The position numbers and the translations under genes are program-made. Below are positions 17,179 to 26,423 of a stretch of DNA of 64,000 bases, one piece after another; position 1 is the stretch's first letter; every line of letters begins with the position of its first letter. This DNA comes from Paenibacillus alkalitolerans. GTDB taxonomy: Bacteria; Bacillota; Bacilli; Paenibacillales; YIM-B00363. Where the stretch lies: positions 496,001 through 560,000 of the forward strand of contig NZ_JAEMXM010000001.1 in the NCBI RefSeq assembly GCF_016482785.1. Direction: 5' to 3'. Under the pieces are notes generated by a model that saw only the letters and a list, made by a program, of their open reading frames with translations, made no database searches and was not told the DNA's origin.

Positions 17179-17229
17179 TCTCCTTTACCAGAACGCGGCT
17201 CTCAAATGAGAACCGCGCTTATTATAGTG

Positions 17230-17349
17230 TTAATGTTTTTGGTGGAAAAAATCGAAAAATGCATGGAATATTTCGATTCCTTGAAACAGAAAAAGACTGG
17301 CGGCAGATAATGTAAAGAAGCCGATCACTATCAATCGAGCCAATAACAT
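17230..17349 (-). CDS. Small hypothetical membrane protein (39 residues)
   Basis: An AAGGAGGA stands nine bases before the ATG at 17349 (a second in-frame ATG at 17355 is too close to it). The product begins MLLARLIVIGFFTLSAASLF and ends FHAFFDFFHQKH, that is one hydrophobic helix followed by an aromatic, basic tail. Not recognised. It lies between the aldo/keto reductase and a small secreted protein, all on the minus strand. The excellent ribosome binding site is the main support. Confidence 0.45.
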   Translation of the reverse strand: MLLARLIVIGFFTLSAASLFLFQGIEIFHAFFDFFHQKH

Positions 17350-17397
17350 GGGCATTCTCCTCCTTATGTTAAATTAAATGAAGGGAGAAGATCTATA

Positions 17398-17682
17398 TTA
17401 AAAATAACTCGATTGATAAAAAACAGCCAGCAAAAAATGTTTCGATTTGAAGTTTACAGCCGCAAAATTTCCGGCCGCAGCAGAGAACGAAGAACCGCCG
17501 ATAATAACGGGATAATGCGAAATGATGCCATACAGCTTTAATTTTTCATCCGTATGCGCAGTATTATCGGAAACATCGGCAGTTATTTCGTCGATTGCGG
17601 TAATGGCGGGATGAATCGCAATGAAAAGTACGGATAAAATCGTAAAGATCAGCAGCGCAGCATGCCGGCTATTTCTTTTCAA
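17398..17682 (-). CDS. Small hypothetical protein with signal peptide
   Basis: 94 residues from a TTG start that follows AAGGGGGG at eight bases. The N-terminus KRNSRHAALLIFTILSVLF is a signal peptide or anchor. The rest (HTDEKLKLYGIISHYPVIIG and so on) shows no family I recognise and ends with an aromatic hydrophobic stretch. It precedes the 39-residue membrane protein by 48 bp and may be in one transcript with it. Confidence 0.5.
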   Translation of the reverse strand: MKRNSRHAALLIFTILSVLFIAIHPAITAIDEITADVSDNTAHTDEKLKLYGIISHYPVIIGGSSFSAAAGNFAAVNFKSKHFLLAVFYQSSYF

Positions 17683-17746
17683 CGCGCATCCCCCCTTGCA
17701 TAACGACTCCTTTAATCATAAATTAAATTTCCAGGGTTGAACAGCA

Positions 17747-17788
17747 GAAAAAATTGCGGCGACCGTTTCCACTGGGAAACGGCCGCTT
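17747..17788 (-). terminator. Intrinsic terminator of the SLH glycosidase gene
   Basis: Minus strand: GCGGCCGTTTCC, loop CAGT, GGAAACGGTCGCCGC, then AATTTTTT. It directly follows the stop at 17796. Confidence 0.85.
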
Positions 17789-17795
17789 TGTTGAG

Positions 17796-20700
17796 TTATT
17801 TTGAGCTGAAATCGTAATAAAATTTCGGCCGTTCCCGGAGAAACACCTTGTATATGTCGTAGTTGGTCGCCCTGATCCCTTCTAGGTAATCCTTATACGG
17901 ACGATCCGCGACGTTGATTACGCCGGAGTTGTAGCGCTCTCCCCAAATTCCCTGCCAATACCTTCCATGGCCAGCTTGATCCACATAATTAAACAGATGG
18001 GCTCCGACAATGTAGTCCAGACTTGCAACTCCCTCCACGTAATTCCGGTAACGCATTCCCCTTTGGAGCTGGTTCCCGGCGGAATTGGGAAGGAGAGGCT
18101 TCAATCCCTGCTCACCGGTGCCATAACCGAATTCGCTGATTAAAATCGGTTTGCCGCCCGATTTCGTGTACACGTCATTCAAGAGATCGGTTTCGATGTT
18201 ATAGCTGTAATAGTTGATGCTGATGACATCCACGTACTTCCCTTCCACCTCTGCCAGCACGCTTCTAAATTTTTCGTTCCGGAAAGGCGTTACCATCCAA
18301 CGGTCCCCGAGCAGAAGATGATTCGGGTCATATTTTCGATATATCCGCGATACGGTTCCGTAAAACGTATCCAGATAATACCGGAAAAATTCATTCATAT
18401 CCCGCCAAGATTGCGAAGTACTGACCGGCAGCTCGGCATCTTTCAGCTCATCGAACGATTTGAAGCTAGTGTTCCAACTGCTGTTATATGCGTCGATTTC
18501 TTTATATTTATTTTTCAATGTTTGGACTAATCGTCCTTTGATCGCCGCGGAGCTTGCTTTCAGCTTCGGCACATGGGAATAAAATTTATGGAAATCGTAT
18601 TCGTTGTCAATGAAATATCCGATCAGAAGCGGATCGTTCTTGTACGGTGTGAGCGATTGCTTAAACGCTTGATCGATCTTGGCTTCGGCGTCAGGCGCAA
18701 AAATGTCGAATATCGAAATTCCGCTAATTTTGGCCCAACTCATGCTATTCAGCGGAAGCATCCGTGTATAAGGGAATTTGTTCGCCTGTCCGTATTTATC
18801 GGGCGAAAATCCGCCGGCACTGTTAAAGCCCCATTTCTTGAGACGATATACCGCTTCCGCATAAAACGAGCTGTTAGTCGGAACGGCTCCCGTCTTCCTG
18901 AATTTATTCGCCATGTAGAATGAGAAGCTGCCGTGATCGGGCGTAATAAATGCCGACTGGTACTCCCCTTCATATGTGGGAAGCCATTCAAAATCATGCT
19001 CCCGTCCTTTAACCATCGTGTAGGTTTCATTAGGCGTGATTCCGTTCATCCCTATGCTGAAAAATATATTGCCCGCCGGAGTCGTCATCATCTTCCTGTT
19101 GCCGACCTTCTGAATCGCGAAAAAGCCGGTGCCCTTAATTCCATACTTGGCCGAGCTGCCTGCCAATCCGCCGTAGCTGTCCCGGTCTGCAGGGGGCTTT
19201 AAGCTCCCGTAATAGGACGCGTCTGCCGCGGCATCCGCGACCAGCTCCTCCTCGCTTGTTACTTTACCCGGAAAATTCGCGGAAACCATCTGACCGAACC
19301 GGTCGACTTTAACATCCTTGCCGGCATTGAGTCTATATTTGCGGAAGGGACTCGGAACTTTCCCGTCTTTCACCGCATACGTTTCAAGCACATTATAGCC
19401 TGTCAGCTTCAGCGGACCGGAATACGGCTTGAAAGCGGATCCGTTATTGACACGGTAATAAATCCGCGCCCCCTTCGAATCGGAAGTCAGCTCGACCAGA
19501 AGCGAATCTGCGCTTCTCGTTGACTTCATATCAACGGAAGCGGTGCTTCTATTGAGCGTGACTTTGGAAAGCTGCGGCGACCAAGACTTCGCGGATCCGC
19601 GCATAACGATTTTCAAATACCTTATACGAAGTGGTAGTGACGAAACCTCGTACACGTACTGCTGCCAGTTGCCGGCAGGATAACCGATCGCATAAACCTT
19701 GGCGGTTATTTCCTTATAATCCTTACCGTTCTCCGATACGAACAACTGGTTCTTCTCCAAGTCGATCCCGGTAAAAAAGTAGCTGTATATCATTATCGAT
19801 GAAATATCATAATCGGTACGGTAAATGATCGTCCCCGGCTTGGTCGACGTTCGCGCCATCCGTTTCGAATCGTTGCCGAAGTATGCAGGATCGCTCGATG
19901 AAATGAAAATATTCGAACGGCTATGAATCTGTTTAAAGTTATCGAGTGGATCATTGAGTCCCGATTGATTTGACAATGCTGCTTTCGTCACATACCAGTA
20001 GGTGGAAACATCGCTGGATGAAGCTTTGCCCGAAGACGAATAATTCACTGCGTACGTCTTAATCACAACATTGTTCAGTACCGGAATCGGCGAGCTGTAG
20101 TGCTTGCGGGTACGCGATGTCTTGGGATCGCTGCCGTCAATGGTGTAGTAAATGGCTGCGCCGTCTTTGGCGGCAGTTAATACGACCATACTGCCGTATG
20201 GGACGTTCCCCGACGGCAGGCCGGAGCTTACACCGGAAGATCCGTTCTGCCCCGGTTTGCCGGCACCGGCATTGCTCAAACTGCCGGGGACATCCTGCAT
20301 CGACAAATCGATCAATGCGGCCGCTTCCTCACGTGTCATGGCGTCTTTCGGCCGGTACGACCATCCGTCTGAAATTTTTTTAACGTCCTTCCCGTACCAG
20401 CCATGGGCAATGACACTGCTGATTTCTGTAACCGCCCAAGAAGCGGGCGCCTCCCTGAAGTTCAATACTTTTCCGGAACTAAGCCCCTGTTTTTGCGCGT
20501 ACCGCCATACCATGACGGCCGCCTCCTCGCGATTGATCGCTTTACCTGGCGAAAATGTCCTCTCCGAGGTACCGGTAATAATGCCCGCTTGATAAGCGGC
20601 GTGTATGTATTCCTCGGCCCAATGGTTTTGGATGTCCGAGAATGGCACTATATTGCCGTTATTTTGCAGCCTAAACGCAATGGAGACGATTTTGGCGAAC

Positions 20701-20960
20701 TGGGCGCGGGTCAGCGTCTGTTCCGGGCCGAATTTGCCTTCGGATATTCCGTCGATAACGCCGAGCGCTTTCAACTCGTTTATATAAGGATAATATGAAC
20801 TTGTGGCAGGTACATCTTCAAAATCCGCGGCTGATACTGCGGCTCCAGTACATGTCGATGCTGCGATTGTAACAGCCAAAAGATATTTAACCGTAATATT
20901 CCCCCTCCCGCTTCGTTTGCCGGCTTCATTTCTAACAACTGTTCTTTGATTTATGCGCAA
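17796..20960 (-). CDS. S-layer-anchored multidomain glycoside hydrolase (clan GH-A type, GH50/GH42-like)
   Basis: About 1054 residues from the TTG at 20960, chosen because GGGGTGA stands six bases upstream; an ATG at 21020 without a ribosome binding site would add 20 residues. A signal peptide (VKYLLAVTIAASTCTGAAVSA) is followed by three SLH repeats, e.g. FEDVPATSSYYPYINELKAL, which bind secondary cell-wall polymer. Next come a chitobiase-type Ig-like domain (GAAIYYTIDGSDPKTS), a discoidin-like module and a second Ig-like repeat. The C-terminal ~430 residues form a TIM barrel: IGYFIDNEYDFHKF gives the probable acid/base Glu and KPILISEFGYGTGEQG the nucleophile Glu. Such NE...SEF patterns occur in GH50 agarases and GH42-like enzymes. 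Substrate uncertain; a cell-surface polysaccharidase is the safe call. Confidence 0.85.
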   Translation of the reverse strand: MRINQRTVVRNEAGKRSGRGNITVKYLLAVTIAASTCTGAAVSAADFEDVPATSSYYPYINELKALGVIDGISEGKFGPEQTLTRAQFAKIVSIAFRLQNNGNIVPFSDIQNHWAEEYIHAAYQAGIITGTSERTFSPGKAINREEAAVMVWRYAQKQGLSSGKVLNFREAPASWAVTEISSVIAHGWYGKDVKKISDGWSYRPKDAMTREEAAALIDLSMQDVPGSLSNAGAGKPGQNGSSGVSSGLPSGNVPYGSMVVLTAAKDGAAIYYTIDGSDPKTSRTRKHYSSPIPVLNNVVIKTYAVNYSSSGKASSSDVSTYWYVTKAALSNQSGLNDPLDNFKQIHSRSNIFISSSDPAYFGNDSKRMARTSTKPGTIIYRTDYDISSIMIYSYFFTGIDLEKNQLFVSENGKDYKEITAKVYAIGYPAGNWQQYVYEVSSLPLRIRYLKIVMRGSAKSWSPQLSKVTLNRSTASVDMKSTRSADSLLVELTSDSKGARIYYRVNNGSAFKPYSGPLKLTGYNVLETYAVKDGKVPSPFRKYRLNAGKDVKVDRFGQMVSANFPGKVTSEEELVADAAADASYYGSLKPPADRDSYGGLAGSSAKYGIKGTGFFAIQKVGNRKMMTTPAGNIFFSIGMNGITPNETYTMVKGREHDFEWLPTYEGEYQSAFITPDHGSFSFYMANKFRKTGAVPTNSSFYAEAVYRLKKWGFNSAGGFSPDKYGQANKFPYTRMLPLNSMSWAKISGISIFDIFAPDAEAKIDQAFKQSLTPYKNDPLLIGYFIDNEYDFHKFYSHVPKLKASSAAIKGRLVQTLKNKYKEIDAYNSSWNTSFKSFDELKDAELPVSTSQSWRDMNEFFRYYLDTFYGTVSRIYRKYDPNHLLLGDRWMVTPFRNEKFRSVLAEVEGKYVDVISINYYSYNIETDLLNDVYTKSGGKPILISEFGYGTGEQGLKPLLPNSAGNQLQRGMRYRNYVEGVASLDYIVGAHLFNYVDQAGHGRYWQGIWGERYNSGVINVADRPYKDYLEGIRATNYDIYKVFLRERPKFYYDFSSK

Positions 20961-21042
20961 CACTCTCACCCCATTTATGTTAGACGTTATTTTTCCCGAA
21001 AGGTTTCTATAGATTTCCATTCGATATAAGGCCGGTGAAGCA

Positions 21043-21086
21043 CAAAAAAAAGATAACCGGAGGATCCTGCCCTGCCGGTTATCTTG
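21043..21086 (-). terminator. Intrinsic terminator of the pectate lyase gene
   Basis: AAGATAACCGG and CCGGTTATCTT pair, and on the minus strand the hairpin is followed by eight T. It lies 24 bp after the pectate lyase stop. Confidence 0.85.
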
Positions 21087-21109
21087 TTGAGTTTATCTTT
21101 GGATTGCTT

Positions 21110-24100
21110 TTATATCTGTTCTTTCAAGTAAGCGATATCCGCCAACAGATGTCCTGCGAATGCCTTATCGATTTGTCTGCCGGCCAGCGCCGAAACCTCC
21201 TTCTCCAGAGCGTTCAACGCGTTAATAATCTCTTTGCTGTCGCTTTGGTTTTGGAGATGTTGAACTTTGTCGAGCAAGCTGTCCAACACGCCTTCGTTCG
21301 TAATCCAACCTTTGCCGTACGCTAACCGCAACGCTTCATCCAGATAACCGTGATCCATTGTCACTTTCAGCACATAGTGCCGTACCGTGACGTTGCCCGC
21401 ATTGTCCGTTGCGGTGACAACGATCGGGTGATCGCCGATCGGCAGCGAATAAGGATCAGCAGTGAGAGGCACACTCGCAACGGAACCGTCGAGCGTCGCT
21501 TCGACCTTGTCAACGCCGCTTAACGAATCCGTAATCACGAATGGAATGTTCACGGCATCCGGGCGATATACCGTTGTCGTTACGGTTGTTTGAACAATCG
21601 GTCCCGTTAGATCGATTTTCACCGCTGCCGATTTGACGGCTTCCTGATTCCCCGCCGAGTCCACACTGTAATAACGAAGCGTGTATTCCCCTTCCTCGTC
21701 GATTACAGCCTGATTGCCTGACACGAACGGGCCGTCATTTATGCTGTAATAGGTTGAAGTTTTCGAACCTTCGGCGTCCACGGTGCTAAAGGTTACGGTT
21801 TGAGCCGTATTTTGCCATCCGGATTTCGCATCGGTCGTCGTTACGGGTGCCGTCGTATCCTTGGGAGTTCCCAATGTCTTGACTATCACGCTGTTGGACT
21901 TTTCCGATTCTCCGCTCGCATTTTGCGCCTTGATGTAATAGGTGTACTCGACACCCGGCTCTACGGTGCGGTCGTAATACGTATCTACTTTGGCATATCC
22001 CACATATTGGGCTTCCTCGCCGGCAGATGACCTGTATATATTGTACTGAGCCGCGCCCCCATGGGATGTCCATATGAGTCCGACAAAGGTTTCTCCCTTC
22101 AATCCGACGAACAGATTGGTAGGTGTGGACGGCAAAGGCATTGCAACGGCAGCCTCATCGGACTGCGCCGATTCTCCCATTTCGTTCACTGCCGTGACTT
22201 TGTAACTGTAACCTGTTTTACTGACGCTAATTTTTTTATCGACATAGACGGCTGACGAAGTGCTGCCTAATAGGGTAAATGTACTTTCGCCACTCGCTTT
22301 TCTATATATGTTATAACTTTCAGCGTTATCCACCGGCTTCCATAAGATTTCGAAAGCTGAAGTTGTCACCGTTCCTGCAGATACGCCGGTTGGCGTCTCC
22401 GGAATCGTAACAGGCGGATTCGTCGTTGTACTGACGCTGCCGGACTTTTCGGATTCGCCGCCGACCCCTGTCGCCGATACTTTATAATAATACGTAGTGG
22501 AAGGGCTCACCGTCTTGTCGGTATATGCCGCGGTTAACGAACTTCCAATCTTATTGTAGGGCCCTTCCGGATCGCTTTCCCTGTATATCCCGTAGCTAAG
22601 GGCATCTTCCACCGGAGTCCATTCCAGACCAACGGAAATACTCTTTATTACGGGCACACTTAAACCTGTCGGCGCAGGCGGTATCGGCTGCGTAGTATCA
22701 AAGGCGGACACTTCAATATTTTCGGACTGTGGAGATTCGCCTCCGGCATTCAATGCGGACACTTTGTAATTATATGTATTTCCTAGAACTGCAGCAGCGT
22801 CAACATACTGTGCCGTTGTGGAGCTTCCTATTACTTTGAAATACGGATCCATAGAGGAGGAACGGTAAATCAAATAAGCACCCGCCCCGCTTACCGGTGA
22901 CCAATCAAGTGAAACAGAGAGGTCTTCCGACATCGTGCCCGTCAGTCCCGAAGGTGAATCGAATGGAGGCTCCGCTTGAGGGCTTGACGGCTTAATGATC
23001 ACGAAATAGTTCATTCTGGAAGTATTATTATTCGGTCCCATCACGACGAAAGAGGCCGCGGAATAGTTCTTTTTGTACAGCTTGAACTGCACAGGCTGGT
23101 CGTCTTCGATTACTAATCCCGTGTCTTCGTAAGAAGAAGTCAACCATTGAGGCGGGGTTGTAATCCTGGAATCATAAGCCACATATACGTCTGCGTCGGC
23201 AGCCAAGTAGAAGGAAACCAAATTGTCGCTTGTTGCGCTTCTTGAGTTTACCGCCGACCGGATCCATTCCATGCCCTTCAATTCGTCCGGAATGGATACG
23301 AATTTATACACTCTGGTTCCGGTCAATCGGTCTCCGGCCACCGGATCCCCGACTTGGAGATTCTCTTGAACCGACCAATTCGACTCGTTCACATCTCCGT
23401 TGCTGCTGTTATCGTTTATTACTACGTTTCTAAGTATGTCTCCGTCCATGCTTGGCTTCGGCTCGGATACAGGCTCAGGCTTAGGCTCCACAGGCGGTTC
23501 GAACGGAGTTCCGGACCATGCCGGCGGGACTGACGGGTAATTCGCGGGGAAGCCGGGCGCCGCCAGTTCATTCAAGTAATGCTCCAAGTTGGTATAGCCG
23601 TCCCCGTTCATATCGCCGTTCCTGTCCTCCGGGTTATTCGGATCGAGTCCTTTCGACAGTTCCCACTGATCCGGCATTCCGTCCCGGTCCGTATCGGCCG
23701 GTGCCGTTACTTGCTCCAAGACGGGAAACCCGCCGACATCATTTTCATGGCCGATGATGACACCGGTTTGATTTCTTACGTCGTCGATCACACGCCGGTC
23801 CGCCGCATCACGGACTAGAGAAGCACCGGCGTAATCCAGAACATGATTGTATGCAATCTCCGGGTCTTGCGTATGAACCGGCGGGTATTCGTACCGCTCA
23901 GGAACCACGACGCTGGGTCTTTCAACTTCTATCATTCCCGTACCTGTATCCGTCCCGTCCAAAATACCGTTTTTATTGCTGTCGATACGGTTGTTATCGA
24001 GATACAAGCTATAATTCTCATTTCCGCGTACGATAGCATAATGAGGATCTGCGGAGTTCAAACCCGCAATAAAATAATTCCCTACGACATTTCCGTAGCC

Positions 24101-24868
24101 TTTGGTCCCGGATTCGCCTCCGGCCACATACGGAAACTGCCCCCAGTTGTAAACAATATTGTTGACAAAGTCGATCTGTCCTTTGGTTTTCGGATTTCGG
24201 TCGTTATTATGGGCATAGATGTTATGATGCATAGTGATCGTGTTCATCTCGATCAATCCGCCCATAGAGTGCGTTAGAAGCCCTTCTGAAATAATGGACC
24301 ATTGCACGGTTATGTTTTTGGACTCCGGATTGTCGTAATCTTTGCTCTTGATGGATAAGACTTCATCTGTCCCCCATGAAAAAGAGGAGTGATCGATGAT
24401 CACGTTCTGGCAATCTTCGAAATACATGGTGTCATCTTTAAAGCTTTGAACGCCCAAACGAAAGCGCATATATCTTATAACGATATCGCTGCAATCAATG
24501 AAACGGATATTGTTTCCTCGGATCGTAACTCCGTCTCCGGGCGCCGTCTGGCCGGCGATGGTTATTTTTGATTTATTCCTGACCACAATCTGGGGGATAG
24601 TTATTTCACCCGATATATCGAATACGATGGTTCGCGGCGTCGTTCCGGCTGACATTAGCGCATCATGGAACGTACCCGGTCCTGTAAGCTCATAGCTTGT
24701 GACATGATAAACCTCGCCTCCCCGTCCCCCCGTTGCCGCATAACCGAAGCCCTCCGCTCCGGGAAATGCCGGGAGAGCCGTATAACCGGCTTTTACTTCA
24801 GGAACTTGCAGTTGGAAGAGAGAAAATCCAAGAACAATACATAGAACTAGTGCCAAAAACCTCTTCAT
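21110..24868 (-). CDS. Secreted multidomain pectate lyase with FN3 and FIMAH domains
   Basis: 1252 residues. Signal peptide 1-27 (MKRFLALVLCIVLGFSLFQL). Residues about 32-380 are a parallel beta-helix of the pectate lyase type: PAFPGAEGFGYAATGGRGGE, IVFDISGEITI, ITIAGQTAPGDGVTIRG, VIIDHSSFSWGTDE. Calcium-type repeats follow (DTDRDGMPDQWE, DMNGDGYTNLEHY), then a Pro/Glu linker and a beta-sandwich of about 150 residues that may bind carbohydrate. Four fibronectin type III domains come next (each with a Y-x-IYR core), an OmpL47-type repeat (YYSINDGPFVSGNQ), one more Ig-like module, and a C-terminal FIMAH domain (ALRLAYGKGWITNEGVLDSL). It cleaves pectin by beta-elimination outside the cell. It has its own terminator and lies just upstream of the SLH glycosidase gene. 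Confidence 0.92.
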   Translation of the reverse strand: MKRFLALVLCIVLGFSLFQLQVPEVKAGYTALPAFPGAEGFGYAATGGRGGEVYHVTSYELTGPGTFHDALMSAGTTPRTIVFDISGEITIPQIVVRNKSKITIAGQTAPGDGVTIRGNNIRFIDCSDIVIRYMRFRLGVQSFKDDTMYFEDCQNVIIDHSSFSWGTDEVLSIKSKDYDNPESKNITVQWSIISEGLLTHSMGGLIEMNTITMHHNIYAHNNDRNPKTKGQIDFVNNIVYNWGQFPYVAGGESGTKGYGNVVGNYFIAGLNSADPHYAIVRGNENYSLYLDNNRIDSNKNGILDGTDTGTGMIEVERPSVVVPERYEYPPVHTQDPEIAYNHVLDYAGASLVRDAADRRVIDDVRNQTGVIIGHENDVGGFPVLEQVTAPADTDRDGMPDQWELSKGLDPNNPEDRNGDMNGDGYTNLEHYLNELAAPGFPANYPSVPPAWSGTPFEPPVEPKPEPVSEPKPSMDGDILRNVVINDNSSNGDVNESNWSVQENLQVGDPVAGDRLTGTRVYKFVSIPDELKGMEWIRSAVNSRSATSDNLVSFYLAADADVYVAYDSRITTPPQWLTSSYEDTGLVIEDDQPVQFKLYKKNYSAASFVVMGPNNNTSRMNYFVIIKPSSPQAEPPFDSPSGLTGTMSEDLSVSLDWSPVSGAGAYLIYRSSSMDPYFKVIGSSTTAQYVDAAAVLGNTYNYKVSALNAGGESPQSENIEVSAFDTTQPIPPAPTGLSVPVIKSISVGLEWTPVEDALSYGIYRESDPEGPYNKIGSSLTAAYTDKTVSPSTTYYYKVSATGVGGESEKSGSVSTTTNPPVTIPETPTGVSAGTVTTSAFEILWKPVDNAESYNIYRKASGESTFTLLGSTSSAVYVDKKISVSKTGYSYKVTAVNEMGESAQSDEAAVAMPLPSTPTNLFVGLKGETFVGLIWTSHGGAAQYNIYRSSAGEEAQYVGYAKVDTYYDRTVEPGVEYTYYIKAQNASGESEKSNSVIVKTLGTPKDTTAPVTTTDAKSGWQNTAQTVTFSTVDAEGSKTSTYYSINDGPFVSGNQAVIDEEGEYTLRYYSVDSAGNQEAVKSAAVKIDLTGPIVQTTVTTTVYRPDAVNIPFVITDSLSGVDKVEATLDGSVASVPLTADPYSLPIGDHPIVVTATDNAGNVTVRHYVLKVTMDHGYLDEALRLAYGKGWITNEGVLDSLLDKVQHLQNQSDSKEIINALNALEKEVSALAGRQIDKAFAGHLLADIAYLKEQI

Positions 24869-25251
24869 TTCGCACCTCGTTTCACAAAGTTAATAGAACC
24901 GGTGTCCTCCTGAGCTCCAAAATCGCGTTAGCTTCGCAACAACAATTTCAGTCGGTAACCGCTTTCAGTTATGAGGGTAGGGTCAAATCTCTTTGCTCTC
25001 GCCTCCTTCACTAAATGTAACGCCATCATATCCGTTATGCGAAGGAATATTCAATCATTCAATATTCCACGGAATGAACAAAAACGGGATGACGCGCCGA
25101 ATGGGAAAATTCGATTGCGAACATCTTTGTGTGGTAAAAATGTTGATACGCTGGAACTTTCGTTCGCATGGTTTGTTCCAGCACAAATAGCCATTGTGAT
25201 ATAGTATGTAAAAGAAAAACTGCGACTGTCGCAATGGAAGGTGAGTGTTTC
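24869..25251. promoter_or_regulatory. Divergent promoter region between the pectate lyase and aadK
   Basis: No gene was recognised. GGAATATT (25044-25051) and AATATTCC (25061-25068) form an inverted repeat with a 9-nt spacer, operator-like and about 180 bp before the pectate lyase start. GCTGGAAC (25150-25157) and GTTCCAGC (25175-25182) form a second one with a 17-nt spacer, closer to aadK. TTGTTC near 25173 and GATATA near 25198 are a weak promoter candidate for aadK. Confidence 0.45.
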
Positions 25252-25278
25252 ATGAAGAAAACGTTGAACAAGTTATAA
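25252..25278 (+). CDS. Putative 8-residue leader peptide of aadK
   Basis: ATG-AAG-AAA-ACG-TTG-AAC-AAG-TTA-TAA encodes MKKTLNKL. GGAAGGTGAG (25236-25245) is a good ribosome binding site for it. The stop lies 78 bp before the aadK start. Downstream, CTCCTCTTG can pair with the aadK ribosome binding site, the arrangement known from translational attenuators of cat and erm genes. Confidence 0.45.
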   Translation: MKKTLNKL

Positions 25279-25297
25279 CGTGCTAAAGCCCGAGGTC

Positions 25298-25346
25298 CTC
25301 CTCTTGAAATCGGCTTATACAATTTTGTAAGAGATACCGGGAGGAG
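25298..25346 (+). promoter_or_regulatory. Hairpin that may hide the aadK ribosome binding site
   Basis: CTCCTCTTG (25298-25306) can pair with CGGGAGGAG (25338-25346, two G-U pairs), enclosing the aadK ribosome binding site. Ribosomes stalled on the upstream 8-codon leader could release it. This is inference from pairing only. Confidence 0.45.
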
Positions 25347-25356
25347 TGTTTTTGCG

Positions 25357-26226
25357 ATGAGAAGCGAAACCGAAATGCTGCAAACGATTTGCGATTTTGC
25401 AAGGAACGATGAACGGATCCGGGCGGTCATGATGAACGGATCGCGGGCTAACCCACAAGCGGCGAAAGATATTTTTCAGGATTACGATATCGTATACTTT
25501 GTGGACTCCGTTCAGGAGTTTGTTTCCGATCAAAGCTGGATTTCCCGTTTTGGAGACATCTTGATCATGCAGACTCCCGATAAGATGGATAACCCGTACG
25601 CGGAGCGGTTCGACAAGTTTGCTTTCCTTATGTTGTTTTCTGATGGAAACCGTATCGACCTTACTCTGTTTCAGATCGATCAATTGGATCGGTTTGCTCA
25701 TGACAGCCAGACGGTGATGCTGCTTGATAAAGATGGGATATTCGGAGACGTGCCGCCGCCAAGCAATCGCGATTATTTGCCTGTTCCTCCATCAGAGGTG
25801 CAATTTTATAATTGCTGCAACGAGTTTTGGTGGGTGAGCACCTATGTCGCAAAAGGTTTATGGCGCCGCCAGCTGCCGTATGCCATTCGCATGTATGAAG
25901 GTCCTGTGCGGGATATGCTTATGCGCATGCTCTCATGGCATATCGGCGTTGTTACGAATTTTAATGCGGAGCCCGGCAAAGAAGGTAAATATTACGAGCG
26001 CTATCTGGAACCGACAAAATGGGACGCCTTTTTACGCACATTTGCCGGTGGAGATTACGGGGAATTATGGCAAGCGCTGTTTGAAATGTGCGCTCTCTTT
26101 CGGGATGCGGCGTTAACGGTAGCCGATCACTTCGGCTATAACTATCCAATCGAGGATGACCACCGAGTGTCGGAATATCTTCGTAAGGTCCGAAGCTTGC
26201 CGCCTGATGCAACGGATATTTGCTGA
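25357..26226 (+). CDS. aadK: Aminoglycoside 6-adenylyltransferase (AadK / ANT(6) family)
   Basis: 289 residues: MRSETEMLQTICDFARNDER, close to the usual 282-290. It transfers AMP from ATP to the 6-hydroxyl of streptomycin. The nucleotidyltransferase core is GSRANPQAAKDIFQDYDIVY, with the metal-binding Asp pair in DYD; NRIDLTLFQ supplies the third acid. NCCNEFWWVSTYVAKGLWR and YAIRMYEGPVRDMLMRML are family helices. The ribosome binding site GGGAGGAG ends ten bases before the ATG. It is the only long plus-strand gene in the left part of the window and resembles the chromosomal aadK of Bacillus rather than a mobile cassette, since no transposon ends flank it. Confidence 0.93.
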   Translation: MRSETEMLQTICDFARNDERIRAVMMNGSRANPQAAKDIFQDYDIVYFVDSVQEFVSDQSWISRFGDILIMQTPDKMDNPYAERFDKFAFLMLFSDGNRIDLTLFQIDQLDRFAHDSQTVMLLDKDGIFGDVPPPSNRDYLPVPPSEVQFYNCCNEFWWVSTYVAKGLWRRQLPYAIRMYEGPVRDMLMRMLSWHIGVVTNFNAEPGKEGKYYERYLEPTKWDAFLRTFAGGDYGELWQALFEMCALFRDAALTVADHFGYNYPIEDDHRVSEYLRKVRSLPPDATDIC

Positions 26227-26250
26227 TCTTTCATCTTCCTATTAAGCTAG

Positions 26251-26291
26251 AATGGCAGCCGAGGCCTGGGTCAGGCCCGGCTGCCATTTTA
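26251..26291 (+). terminator. Intrinsic terminator of aadK
   Basis: AATGGCAGCCG and CGGCTGCCATT form a strong stem with an inner GGCCTGGGTCAGGCC, followed by TTTAT. The rest of the gap to 26424 holds nothing recognisable. Confidence 0.85.
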
Positions 26292-26423
26292 TAACTCGTA
26301 CAATTAATTTAACGCGCCTCCTCCAAAAATGAAACGGTGCTCCCAATGACTGCCTTCGATAGAGTGTCGAAATAAGTTGAATTATTTGATATTTTGCGGT
26401 TGCTCGGGAAATATTCCGCTTCT

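Noticed and set aside
25059-25701. Minus-strand frames of 123 and 128 codons around the aadK leader
   Set aside because: Antisense to aadK and its leader; no domain recognised and no suitable ribosome binding site.
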